35,668 nt of DNA from Candidatus Schekmanbacteria bacterium (lineage in GTDB: Bacteria; CSSED10-310; JACPHN01). A program made the position numbers and the translations under genes. Shown one piece after another: positions 6,390 to 14,260 of this stretch (position 1 is the first letter of the stretch; each line of letters begins with the position of its first letter). The notes under the pieces are model-generated. The model had not been told where the DNA came from, made no database searches, and was given only the letters and a program-made list of their open reading frames with translations. The stretch spans positions 1 through 35,668 of the forward strand of contig JACPHN010000186.1 in the NCBI GenBank assembly GCA_016188575.1, written 5' to 3'.

Positions 6390-8921
6390 ATGTCCGGTCG
6401 CTTTCCTGCCCCGACCCCACCCGCCAGCCCGGCCCCGACTTGGCCCGCGCCCGAGCCAACTTTGACCAGGAAAGAGAATCTCGAGAATCCGCCGCTGCCC
6501 CCCACCTGGGACGAGACGGTCGCCGCCTTCGAGCAACACCTCTACGCCCGCGGCCGCGCCGAAACCACCGTCGCCACCTACGGCTCGGCCCTGCGCGTCT
6601 TCGGCGCCTTCTACCGCGAGTCGCTCGGGAAGCCCGGGCACTATCCATCGCGCCTCGCCGAAACCGACGTCTTCGCTTTCGTCGATCACCTGCGGCGCGA
6701 CCGGCTGCTGAGCGCCGCCTCGCTCAACCGGTTCGTCTCCGCGCTTCGCGCCTTCGCCCGCTTCCTGCTCGAGCGCCATTGGCATCGGCGGGACCTCGGG
6801 CGCGAGCTGCGCACGTTTCGCACCGCGCGCCCGGCGGCTCCCTTGCACCTCAGCCCTGAGGAGGTTCGCCGCCTGGTCACAAGCGTCGCCGTCGACGTCA
6901 AGGAAACGATCTATCCCCGCCTTCCCGACATCCTTTCCGAGGACGAGCTCGCGGCGATCGCCACCCTCGAACCGGGCGAACGCGACTTCGCCACCGCGAA
7001 AGGCAGTGCGGCGCAGCACTACCTGCGTGCGTTATCCCTCAAAGGCATGGCCCATCTCGGTCACGCGCAGCTCGCCCCGCGCAACCTGAGTCGCCAGTTC
7101 CGCCTGCGCATCGCCGAGGAGCTCGAGCTTGAGACCGGGTTCGCCGATATCCGCTCGCTCTCGCCGGCCGACAAGAGCCGCATCGTGCGCGAAGTCCGGC
7201 CGCTGCTCGGGCTTCAGGAGTACTCGCGTGCGCGCCGGGCCGAAATCGAGTGCTGGCTGCGTGACGGACCGGCCGCCGAACACGGCGATCCGGTTGCGGT
7301 GATCAATGCGACAATTGCGCGGTTCCGCGAGCTTCGCATCGAGCTGCCGCCCTTCCCGGTCATCCAGACGATCGCCGCGAGCGCCGCGGCCGCCGCCGAC
7401 CAGGCGGTCGAGGAACGCTTCGTGGGCCTGCTCGGAGCCAGGGATGCCCGCAAGCTCGATGCGGTGCTCGACGGGGCCGGCGCCGGCGATGACGAGGCGG
7501 TGGACGCCCATCGGGCACGCACCCACCTCGAGCGTCTCGAGGCGCCCATCGGCAAGATCGGTGTCGCCACCCTCGAACGGGAGCTCGAACGACTGCGCCA
7601 GATCCGGGAGTACCCGCTCGCCATCGTGACCGCAGCCCGGATCGGACGCCGCAAGGTCGAGCAGCTCGCCGCGGTCGCTTCCCGCTATCACGCCAGCGAG
7701 CTGCGCCAGCTCGCGGATGGACGCCGGCGCCTGATCCTCGCCTGCTACCTTGCCGTTCGGCGCAGCGAGCTCCTCGATGCCGTGGTCGATCTGCTGATCG
7801 CGGTGTGGTCGGCTACCGTCGGCGCGGCGACCGATCATGCCAACAGCTGCGCCAAGGCGCTCATGGCGGCGCACGAAGAAATCCTCCAAGAGCTCAAGAG
7901 CATCGTGGGGATCATCCGCCACAGCGACACGAACCTCGAGCTCTGGCGAGGAATCTTCACCCACAAGACGCGCGAAGAATACGACGAGCTCTATGCGTGC
8001 GTCGAGGGCGCCCCCACTTGGAGCGAAGCCTACCACGCCAAACTCGGCCACCACTACGGGGCCTTGCGACGTTTCTTGAAGGAGTGGTACGAGCTCGTCC
8101 CGGTCGTTGCGGTGACGACGGACGATTCCCTGGTCCGGGCAGTTCGATTTCTGCTCGAGAACGTCACGCCGGACGAGGTCGAGCTTCCCGCCGCCGGCGC
8201 TCCAGTGGACTGCCTGGCGGCGGAATGGTCGAGTCGAGCGGTCCAGCGCCATGCGCGCACCGGTGTCCCCATCCGGATCGAGAAAGCACGCTACGAGCTC
8301 GGCGTCGTCGACGCTCTCTCCGATGCGCTCAAGCACGGACGTCTGGCGGTTGCCGGTGCCCGCCGCTACGCGCCGATGACGCAGCACCTGCTGCCCCGCG
8401 AGCAGTTCCTCGAGCAGTACCAACAGCATCTCCTGCGCATCAACCAGACGGACCGGGCGGAAGACGGTTACGCGTCGGTGCGCGCGGCGCTGCTCACCAA
8501 CCATGACGCGCTTCGAGGCGAAGTACGCCCGCTTTGTACAGCGCTTCTGGGTCAACAAGAAAGGGGCGCTTTCGTACTCACGGCCGCCGGCCCAACCGCG
8601 CTCGGCACGCGCCCAGCGGATTGCAGGGCTCTTGCAGGACCGCATTCCGCGGGTGTCCGTGCTCGACGTGCTCCTCGACTTCCATCGATTGACCGGGTTT
8701 CTCGACGAGCTGCAGCCGATCACGGGTGCCCAGCGCATGAGCGAAGAGCAGCGGCTGCTCCATCTTCTGGCGACGCTCTACGCCTACGGCTGCAACTCCG
8801 GCCCGAGCCAGGCGGCAGCCGCCACCGGGCTCCGCAAGCAGGAGATCCTCTACATGCGCCGGCGCTACACCGGCGCCCACCATCTCGCCGCGGCCGCCGC
8901 CGTCCTCGTAAGCGCCTATAA
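6390..8921 (+). pseudogene. tnpA: Tn3-family transposase fused to tyrosine-recombinase core-binding domain (N-terminal ORF)
   Basis: Residues 38-165 form a phage-integrase-type SAM-like core-binding domain (TWDETVAAFEQHLYARG, TVATYGSALRVFGAFY, LNRFVSALRAFARFLLE). It leads to LSPEEVRRLV, where the catalytic domain of a tyrosine recombinase would normally begin. Instead, from about residue 172 the chain reads YPRLPDILSEDELAAIATL, the DUF4158 N-terminal domain of Tn3 transposases, followed by the long helical middle region. No recombinase catalytic residues are present, so this looks like an internal deletion fusing tnpI to tnpA. Meaningful coding ends near 8510, where the frame shifts. The rest of the ORF to 8921 is arginine-rich out-of-frame sequence. 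The continuation is the ORF at 8503. Confidence 0.75.
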
Positions 8922-9870
8922 CGAGACGGCGATCGCCAGGCGCCTGGGCGATCCCGGCATCACGATGACGGACTCGATGGCGTTTCGGACGCTCGAGGAC
9001 AGCCTGACGGCGCGCCACCACTTTCGCTACTCGCAGGGCAAGAGCATCCTGCTTTTCCAACGCGTGAGCGCCTCACTCATCTGCGTGTTCACGCAGGCGC
9101 TCCTGTGCAACATTTCCGAGGCGATCCGCATGATCCGCGGCGTCCTGCTGTCACGCCAGGGGGACGAGCACGTCGTGAACCTCTGTGATTCCGCCGGAAA
9201 GAGCGATCTCGCCTTTGGGCTCGGCCACTTGCTCAACATCGAGATCTGGCCGCGCATCCGGAGCGGTCACCTGACCCTGTGGGCGGCCACGGGCGACCTG
9301 TCGGCCTACGAGCACACCCGCGAAGCGATCCAGGGCCGTGTCAACTGGGGCCGGATCGACGAGTGCTGGCGCGACAGGATGTGGGTCCTCGCCTCGATCG
9401 CCTCGGGCCACGTCGATCCGGGGCTCATCCTGGACAACCTCGTCTACCACGAGAAGCACCCCGCGGCAATCGGTTTCAGGGAGCTCGGCAAGGCGGTCCG
9501 CTCCGACTATCTCCTCCGCTACGGGATGGACATGGAGCTGCGGCGCCCGGTCATGCGCCACACGGCGAGGCGGGAGCACCGGAACAAGCTCGGGCGCTTG
9601 GTGCTGCACGCGCGGGGCGGCGTCGTGCGCGAGAAGCACCTCTCCGACCAGGAAGAGGTGTTCTGGTTTCTCACCGTGGTGCAGAACGCGATCGTGTTGT
9701 GGAACGCGCTCGGGCTCGAGCAGGCGATCGACGACGTCAGGAGGCAGGGGGGCGAGATCCCCGAGGACGACCTTGCCCACGTGCTTCCCTTGATGGTCGA
9801 GCACATTAACTTCGTCGGCCGCTTCGCGCTCGACATGAACCGCCGCCCGCCATTCCGACTGGTGGCTTGA
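8503..9870 (+). pseudogene. tnpA: Tn3-family transposase, C-terminal DDE domain
   Basis: A 455-residue ORF continuing the transposase in another frame. The DDE core is complete: CDSAGKSDLAFGLGHLL (Asp at about residue 227), CWRDRMWVLASIASG (Asp at about residue 290) and DQEEVFWFLTVVQNAIVLWN (Glu at about residue 384), ending EHINFVGRFALDMNR as Tn3 transposases do. Dropping one C in GACGCGCTTCGAG near 8510 would join the two ORFs as DAFEAKYARFVQRFWVNK, so a single-base insertion is the likely lesion. An ATG at 8503 exists by chance or allows separate translation. A sequencing error cannot be excluded. Confidence 0.75.
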
Positions 9871-9886
9871 GGGAGGGGGCAAACGG

Positions 9887-10171
9887 GTGCATCGAGCTCT
9901 GGTCTTCTCGGGACACGCGGTCCTGCGCATGGCGCACCGCCAGCTCTCGACGAGCGAGGTCCGCCTCGTGCTCGAGCACGGCCAAGCAATCGCAACCTAT
10001 CCGCACGACACGCCATATCCGCGCCGCTTGGTGCTCGCTTTCGCGGGCGGCCGCCCCATTCATGTCGTCGCGGCCGATCGCCCGGGGACGGACGAGACGA
10101 TCGTGATCAGCGTCTACGAACCCGATCCCGACCAGTGGAACGAAACCTTCAGCGTGAGGAAACAGCCATGA
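9887..10171 (+). CDS. DUF4258 domain protein, probable toxin of a passenger toxin-antitoxin pair
   Basis: 94 residues from GTG 9887, preceded by GGGAGGGGGC at a suitable distance. The pattern is that of DUF4258: FSGHAVLRMAHRQLSTSEVR (about residues 7-26), then RRLVLAFAGGRPIHVVAADR and a terminal TIVISVYEPDPDQW. In known families this fold is RelE/MqsR-related and its genes commonly sit next to a YgiT-type zinc-finger gene, as here. It overlaps the next gene by 4 nt (ATGA). The pair occupies the stretch between transposase and right inverted repeat. Toxicity is inferred from family and context. Confidence 0.8.
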   Translation: MHRALVFSGHAVLRMAHRQLSTSEVRLVLEHGQAIATYPHDTPYPRRLVLAFAGGRPIHVVAADRPGTDETIVISVYEPDPDQWNETFSVRKQP

Positions 10172-10395
10172 AATGTGTCATCTGCAGAACGGGAGAAATC
10201 GCGGCGGGAGAAGCGACCTTCGTCGCGGAGCGGGAAGGGCACACCTTCGTCCTGCGGCACGTGCCGGCGCGCGCCTGCGGCCAGTGCGGCGAACCCTACT
10301 TCGGCGAGGCCGAGACGGCGCGAGTCCTCCAGCAGATCGAGCAGGCGGCACGCTCCGGCGCCGACGTAGCTGTGCTCGAATACCAGGCCGCCTGA
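10168..10395 (+). CDS. YgiT-type zinc-finger protein, probable antitoxin
   Basis: 75 residues from ATG 10168, with GAGGAAA upstream and a 4-nt overlap with the DUF4258 gene. Two CxxC pairs (CVIC at residues 3-6 and CGQC at about residues 39-42) frame a beta-rich segment (TFVAEREGHTFVLRHVPA). This is the MqsA/YgiT N-terminal zinc domain. The C-terminal helix (ETARVLQQIEQAARSGA) is short, and there is no separate helix-turn-helix domain as in full-length MqsA. It probably neutralises the DUF4258 protein. Self-repression by DNA binding is not supported by the visible sequence. Confidence 0.8.
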   Translation: MKCVICRTGEIAAGEATFVAEREGHTFVLRHVPARACGQCGEPYFGEAETARVLQQIEQAARSGADVAVLEYQAA

Positions 10396-10412
10396 GAGCC
10401 CTCGAGGTGATA

Positions 10413-10443
10413 TCTAGCCAAACTTTTCTAGCCAAAGTTTCGC
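10413..10443 (-). promoter_or_regulatory. Candidate tyrosine-recombinase core site, right copy
   Basis: On the plus strand, AAACTTT-TCTAGCC-AAAGTTT is a perfect 7-bp inverted repeat around a 7-nt centre, preceded by a further TCTAGCC unit. The centre is the reverse complement of the centre at 6352-6358, so the two sites lie in inverted orientation near opposite ends of transposon 1. Confidence 0.4.
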
Positions 10444-10498
10444 GGAGTCACGACGAGGCACCGCACTGTCCAGAGACGCTGCCGGGCCGCATCAGAGC

Positions 10499-10545
10499 GG
10501 CATCGGTGTGTTGCAAAGCCGAGGGCGGTTTCGAGTTACCGAACC
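10499..10545 (-). repeat. Right terminal inverted repeat of Tn3-family transposon 1
   Basis: This is the reverse complement of the left repeat at 6241-6287 with about four mismatches. It directly abuts a truncated plus-strand gene fragment starting at 10558. Confidence 0.8.
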
Positions 10546-10557
10546 GTCCCGCCAGCC

Positions 10558-11234
10558 ATGTGGCACTACGTGGCAGTGTCGGCCAGCGAAGGCCTGGCCG
10601 GGAGCTGGTGCTATGTGCATCCAGGCGCTGCAACCGTGCTCCGGTACATGGCCGGAGTGCTCGGGCCAGCCAGTCAGGCCGTGCAGGCCCAGTCCGGTCC
10701 GCTCGCGCTCTCGGGCGCGATGGACTCGGCGCTCGTCGAGTACCCCTGGGCCGCCATCGGCGACTGGCACGGCCTGGTCAGATGGCTGCCCGTGGCGGCC
10801 TGGCCCGCGTTGCACCAGTCGGATGCCGGGAGCGGGTTCCGCCTCGAACGAGCGCTGGCCACCCACGTGAGTCAAGGCCGAGGGCTGCTGGCCGCACTGC
10901 AGGCGGCGTTCATGACCCACCTGATCGCGGAGCAACCGGGGACAGCCGAGGAGGCGGCGCTCGCGCGCTGGGAGCACCTCCTCACCGCCATCGGCAATGC
11001 AGGGGAAGATGCGATCCGGGAGCACTCCTGGCTGTTCGAACAGCTCGTGCACGTGCTGCAGCGCCAGCTTCCGTACATGCCGGAAGCCTGGTTCGGCTCG
11101 GAAGGGTTCCGGGTGGCCAGGCTGCCTCAGCTCTGCGTGGACCTCGAGGAGACGGAGGTGCCGGGGCTGGTGCGTGCGGGCCGCGCCTTGAAGCTGACCC
11201 CTGGAACGCTGAGCTTTCCCCCGATCCGGGCGGG
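10558..11234 (+). pseudogene. Unrecognised gene fragment lacking a stop codon
   Basis: About 225 residues read like genuine protein from ATG 10558 (MWHYVAVSASEGLAG, later HSWLFEQLVHVLQRQLPYMP and LCVDLEETEVPGLV), with strong G/C at third positions. I do not recognise the family. There is no stop: the frame runs on to 11994 through sequence that is antisense to a minus-strand gene and becomes Ser/Arg-rich. The genuine 3' end is therefore lost near 11230. The 5' side begins 12 nt from the end of transposon 1, so the N-terminus may be missing too. It is probably a remnant trimmed by rearrangement on both sides. Confidence 0.5.
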
Positions 11235-11936
11235 TCAGCCCGCTGCCGGCACCAGGGCCAGCGCCTCCCGGCGGAGGGGTCCGTCGGGGAAGACTGCGCT
11301 CACCGCGGTCCGGAACAGGTCCGGCGGCAACTCTCCGGCCACGCTCCGCAGCAGCGGCAGCACGGGACGCGAGTCCCGCTGCAGGTTGTACAGCAACGGC
11401 TGCAGCGCACGAGGGGAGAGCCGGAGGATCTCGGCGGCGTGGCTCTCGACCCAGGCGAGGTCCGCCCGCATCAGGCCCGCGATGATGGGGCCGGCCCGGC
11501 CGGGCACGAGCGCCTCACGGTGCAAGAGCTCGAGCAGGGGAGCGTCGCCGGGCCGCGCGCGCGCGGCCAGGGTCCGACCCAGCTCCTGCCTCAGATCGCC
11601 GTCGAAGGGCCAGGGCGCGGCCACGCCGTCGAAGAGGCCGGCATGCTCGTCCAGGCCACGCGCCAGCGCGCCCTCGTCGGGTGCGTCCCGCACGGAGGCG
11701 AAGAAATGGATCGCGCCCATGCGCAGCTCGGGGTCCGGGTCGATCAGGAGCCGCGCGCAAGCCCGGGCCAGGCGCGCGGCCTCCTCGCGGTCCAGCTCGG
11801 CCCAGCGCCGGACCAGCCACTGCGCGGGCGTGTGGTCATCCGGGTCCATGCCGCCGGGGTACCAGCTCTTCAGCCGCGAACGGACCAGCTCCAGGGCCTC
11901 GTCTTCGGATTTCATGGACATGCCGGGTTGGGTCAT
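11235..11936 (-). CDS. Hypothetical helical-repeat (HEAT-like) protein
   Basis: A 233-residue protein, last gene of a minus-strand operon. The start ATG at 11936 overlaps the stop of the pentapeptide-repeat gene (ATGA). The sequence is almost all helical, with units such as WAELDREEAARLARACARLL, LRMGAIHFFASVRDAP and LGRTLAARARPGDAPLLELL, which suggest HEAT/Armadillo-like repeats. There is no signal peptide or membrane segment. I do not recognise the family. Tight coupling to the pentapeptide-repeat gene implies a shared function. Confidence 0.6.
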   Translation of the reverse strand: MTQPGMSMKSEDEALELVRSRLKSWYPGGMDPDDHTPAQWLVRRWAELDREEAARLARACARLLIDPDPELRMGAIHFFASVRDAPDEGALARGLDEHAGLFDGVAAPWPFDGDLRQELGRTLAARARPGDAPLLELLHREALVPGRAGPIIAGLMRADLAWVESHAAEILRLSPRALQPLLYNLQRDSRPVLPLLRSVAGELPPDLFRTAVSAVFPDGPLRREALALVPAAG

Positions 11937-12889
11937 CGGTTGCCCCATCCGGCCGGCAGGTTGCGAGCCAGCTCGGCCTGGTGCAGGTAGGTGAGGGTCG
12001 CCTGCTCGAGCCGGGCGCCCTCGAACTCGGCCTGCGCGACGTTGCACCGGTACATGCGGCAATCCCCCAGCGCGGCCGAGCGGAACGAGGCCTCGCGCAG
12101 ATCGCTCTCCATGAAGCTGCAGTCGGAGAACGAGGCCCCGTCGAACCGGCAGCGCTGCAGGTCGGCGTTCACGAACAGCACTCTGAGGGAGCTGGCGCCG
12201 GTGAAGATGGCCGAATTTGCATGGACGTTGGCGAAGGAGCACGTCTGCAAACGCGCAGAGCTCAGGTCCGCTCCTTCGAGGTTCGCCCCTTCGAACGTGG
12301 AGGTCGTGAGCTGCACCCCGCCCATCGCCGCCCCGGACAGGTCGGCGCCGGTGAAGTCGATATCCCGGTCTCGAATGCCCTGGAGCTTTGCGCCTTTCAG
12401 GAAGGCCCTCGCGAACGTGGTCTTCTTCAGCTTGCAGTGCGTCAGGTCGGCGCCCGACAGGTCCGCCCGGTTGAAGTAGGTCCCGGAGAGGTCGGCGGCC
12501 CCCAGGTTCGCGCCGCTCAGGTCCACGAGCAGGAACTGGAGGATGCCGGACCGGCTCCGCAATCGATTGAAGCCCTCGACGTCGGTCCAGAGCAGCTCGA
12601 GGTGCTCGAGTACTTCCGTGTCCCCCTCGCACCTGGCCTGCCGCCAGCCGGCTCCTTCCAGCCTCGCGCAGGAAAGCCGCCCGGCCGAGACCCTCGTGCC
12701 CTCGAGTCGCGCCTCCGACAGGTCGCAACGCCAGAAATTCGCGAGGAAGAGGTCGAGGCCGGAGAGGTCCACGCCGCGCAGATCGACCCGCGCGCGGTCA
12801 GGCAGGGCGTCCCGCTCCCTGTTGAAGGCCTCGGGATCCGACCGGAGCAGCTCGAGCCAGGCCCGGGTGTCCTGGGTGGCGGGGCTCAT
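11933..12889 (-). CDS. Pentapeptide-repeat protein
   Basis: 318 residues on the minus strand with two blocks of A(D/N)LSG-type pentapeptides. The first is VDLRGVDLSGLDLFLANFWR at about residues 35-54 with following units. The second is long, from LVDLSGANLGAADLSGTYFN (about residue 120) to near residue 300. A linker with HLELLWTDVEGFNRLR separates them, echoed by LELLRSDPEAFNRERD at the N-terminus, so the protein is a duplication of a linker-plus-repeat module. The right-handed quadrilateral beta-helix fold is well established, but the role here is unknown. Such proteins occur in type VI secretion and effector loci, though no T6SS gene is visible here. Four-base overlaps couple it to both neighbours. 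Confidence 0.8.
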   Translation of the reverse strand: MSPATQDTRAWLELLRSDPEAFNRERDALPDRARVDLRGVDLSGLDLFLANFWRCDLSEARLEGTRVSAGRLSCARLEGAGWRQARCEGDTEVLEHLELLWTDVEGFNRLRSRSGILQFLLVDLSGANLGAADLSGTYFNRADLSGADLTHCKLKKTTFARAFLKGAKLQGIRDRDIDFTGADLSGAAMGGVQLTTSTFEGANLEGADLSSARLQTCSFANVHANSAIFTGASSLRVLFVNADLQRCRFDGASFSDCSFMESDLREASFRSAALGDCRMYRCNVAQAEFEGARLEQATLTYLHQAELARNLPAGWGNR

Positions 12890-13269
12890 GCGCCTCCCGA
12901 CTGGGCCTTGCCCTTGGCGGAGCGGACGGCCGTGTTCACGATGATGCCGATCTCGTCCACCTTGGAGGCCAGCGACCCGGTGAGGTTGTCCAGCGCGGCG
13001 GATGCCGCGGCTTCCTTTTCCTGTTTGGACTTGTCCTTGTACGGCTCGTTGTTCCGGCGGATCGCATACAGGACCTTGCTCGCGTCCTCCAGCTCCTTCT
13101 CGATGTCACCGGCCTTGGTGGCGGACCCTTGCACCTTGCTGCTGGTGGCCTTGTCGAGGTTCACCTCCATGTTCATGACCTTGTAGGCCTCGAGCAGCCG
13201 CGTGACGTACTTCGGCGACTTGACCCCGCCCTCGACGGCCTCCTTGTGGTGGTTGAGATCCTTGAGCAC
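12886..13269 (-). CDS. Hypothetical helical protein, possibly 5'-truncated
   Basis: 127 residues from GTG 13269, rich in charged helices (VTRLLEAYKVMNMEVNLDKA, then DIEKELEDASKVLYAIRR). The C-terminal segment SLASKVDEIGIIVNTAVRSA is followed by a basic tail. I do not recognise the family. In the same frame upstream of the GTG the sequence continues to look coding (NPTAYRPLASFNEQHGN) back to a TAG near 13344, with no better start. The original gene may therefore have been longer and cut by the neighbouring IS91-type remnant. The stop overlaps the pentapeptide-repeat gene start by 4 nt, making this the first gene of a three-gene operon. Confidence 0.55.
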   Translation of the reverse strand: MLKDLNHHKEAVEGGVKSPKYVTRLLEAYKVMNMEVNLDKATSSKVQGSATKAGDIEKELEDASKVLYAIRRNNEPYKDKSKQEKEAAASAALDNLTGSLASKVDEIGIIVNTAVRSAKGKAQSGGA

Positions 13270-13530
13270 GTTGCCGTGCTGCTCGTTGAAGGAGGCGAGT
13301 GGTCTATAGGCGGTTGGATTTTCGGCCGATTCACGGCTGCAAGCCTACCCGGTCATCCGCGGCCTGTCAACCCGCCGAAAAGTGGCGTCAGTGCGAGATC
13401 CAGGGTCTCGGCGGTTGCCGCGCCCGTCTCCAACTGGCGTGGGGCGCCTCGGCAACGTTCGATTTCCACCGGCAACGCACCGCCTGGCCCAAGAGAGTGC
13501 CTGCTCGGAGTGCTGCGGACGGTCTTCGAG

Positions 13531-14136
13531 CTACCGAAGCGGCGCTGGCGGAGGGTCGCCGTGCTGACCCAACGGCGCCGCGTGAGGAACGGCGGGAGGC
13601 GCATATCGCGGCGGCGGCGGATCGACGTGCTGCCACCCGATGTGCCGCAGGATCTTGTCAATCGCCTCTCGTTTGGTCACGAAGCTGACGATCCGGAGCT
13701 GTCCGCCGCACGGGCAGGTCAACGGGTCGGCCAGGAACACCCGGCGGATCATCTCGGCCCACTTCTTCCGCCACCAACGCCGAGCCCGCGACAGGCACTC
13801 TCGGGCGTCGTGTTCTGCCTCAGCCGTGTCATCGCCGCGACCAACTCCATCGACGTTGGTGCGGTGTTTGGATGCGTTGCTGTAGACTCCGTAGTAGACC
13901 GGCAACCGCTCCCGCTCCTCGGGCATACGCAAGCTCAACCGTGCCAGGAAGTCAAGCACGTCCACGCTCACGAGAGGTCCTTCCTGACACGGATGCTCGA
14001 TCTGGAAGACGACCAGGCCAAGCTCCCGGTCGTAACGCATACGTTCGTATGCGACGGGTGCCCGGAGGATGTAGGCCGCGAGCTTGTTCAAGGTCGCCTT
14101 GTCGTGGGGCTGGATTCCATCGCCTACGTAGACATC
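13531..14136 (-). pseudogene. IS91-family transposase, C-terminal part only
   Basis: The minus-strand frame from 14136 reads DGIQPHDKATLNKLAAYILR, then APVAYERMRYD. A long middle includes YSNASKHRTN and RWWRKKWAEMIRRVFLADPL, followed by TCPCGGQLRIVSFVTKREAI and DKILRHIGWQ. This is the C-terminal half of IS91/Y2-type rolling-circle transposases, with the terminal CPxCGG-like element (here CPCGGQ). The N-terminal half, including the zinc-binding domain and catalytic tyrosines, is absent because the sequence stops where the second Tn3-family element begins. About 200 nt of its 3' flank (13345-13530) contain no convincing gene and probably include the IS91 terminus. Confidence 0.75.
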
Positions 14137-14177
14137 GGCCCATTGGCCACAGCCGCCGGAAAAATTGCTCCGAGCCG
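14137..14177 (+). repeat. Left terminal inverted repeat of Tn3-family transposon 2
   Basis: It matches the reverse complement of 17291-17327 with about eight mismatches over 37 bp. The outer block TTGGCCACAG is perfectly conserved. Confidence 0.7.
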
Positions 14178-14244
14178 CCGCCGGCAGGGTTCACTGGAGT
14201 AACTTTCGGATCGTTTGCGACCCTCGGTGGTTGCGGGACTTCGC

Positions 14245-14260
14245 TCATTGCGATAAAGTC
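14245..14260 (+). repeat. Direct repeat TCATTGCGATAAAGTC, copy 1
   Basis: One of three same-orientation copies of a TCATTGCGATAAAG-type motif in transposon 2. The others are at 14345-14360 (TCATTGCGGAAAAGTC) and 17273-17288. This copy lies immediately before the recombinase start codon. Such placement suits a binding site for the element's own recombinase, but this is inference. Confidence 0.5.

Larger units (their letters stand above)
6241..10545 (+). mobile_element. Tn3-family transposon 1
   Basis: Terminal inverted repeats of about 47 bp bound the element. The left end starts GGTTCCGTAACTCGAAACCG at 6241, and the right end, read on the minus strand from 10545, starts GGTTCGGTAACTCGAAACCG. 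Matching continues through CGGCTTTGCAAC to CGATGCC with about four mismatches. Inside are a Tn3-type transposase fused to a recombinase domain and a two-gene toxin-antitoxin passenger. No serine resolvase and no complete tyrosine recombinase is present. The flanking five bases do not match, so the target duplication is lost or the ends have been rearranged. Confidence 0.85.

Noticed and set aside
7032-8738. 568-residue minus-strand open frame opposite the first transposase
   Set aside because: Antisense shadow of a recognisable Tn3 transposase; no family-like motifs.
6236-10550. Target-site duplication for transposon 1
   Set aside because: The five bases outside the two inverted repeats differ (AAGGC versus TCCCG).
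10173-11990. 605-residue plus-strand frame running through the YgiT gene, the transposon end and the next operon
   Set aside because: It crosses several real genes in a different frame and a mobile-element boundary; composition is Arg/Pro/Gly-rich.
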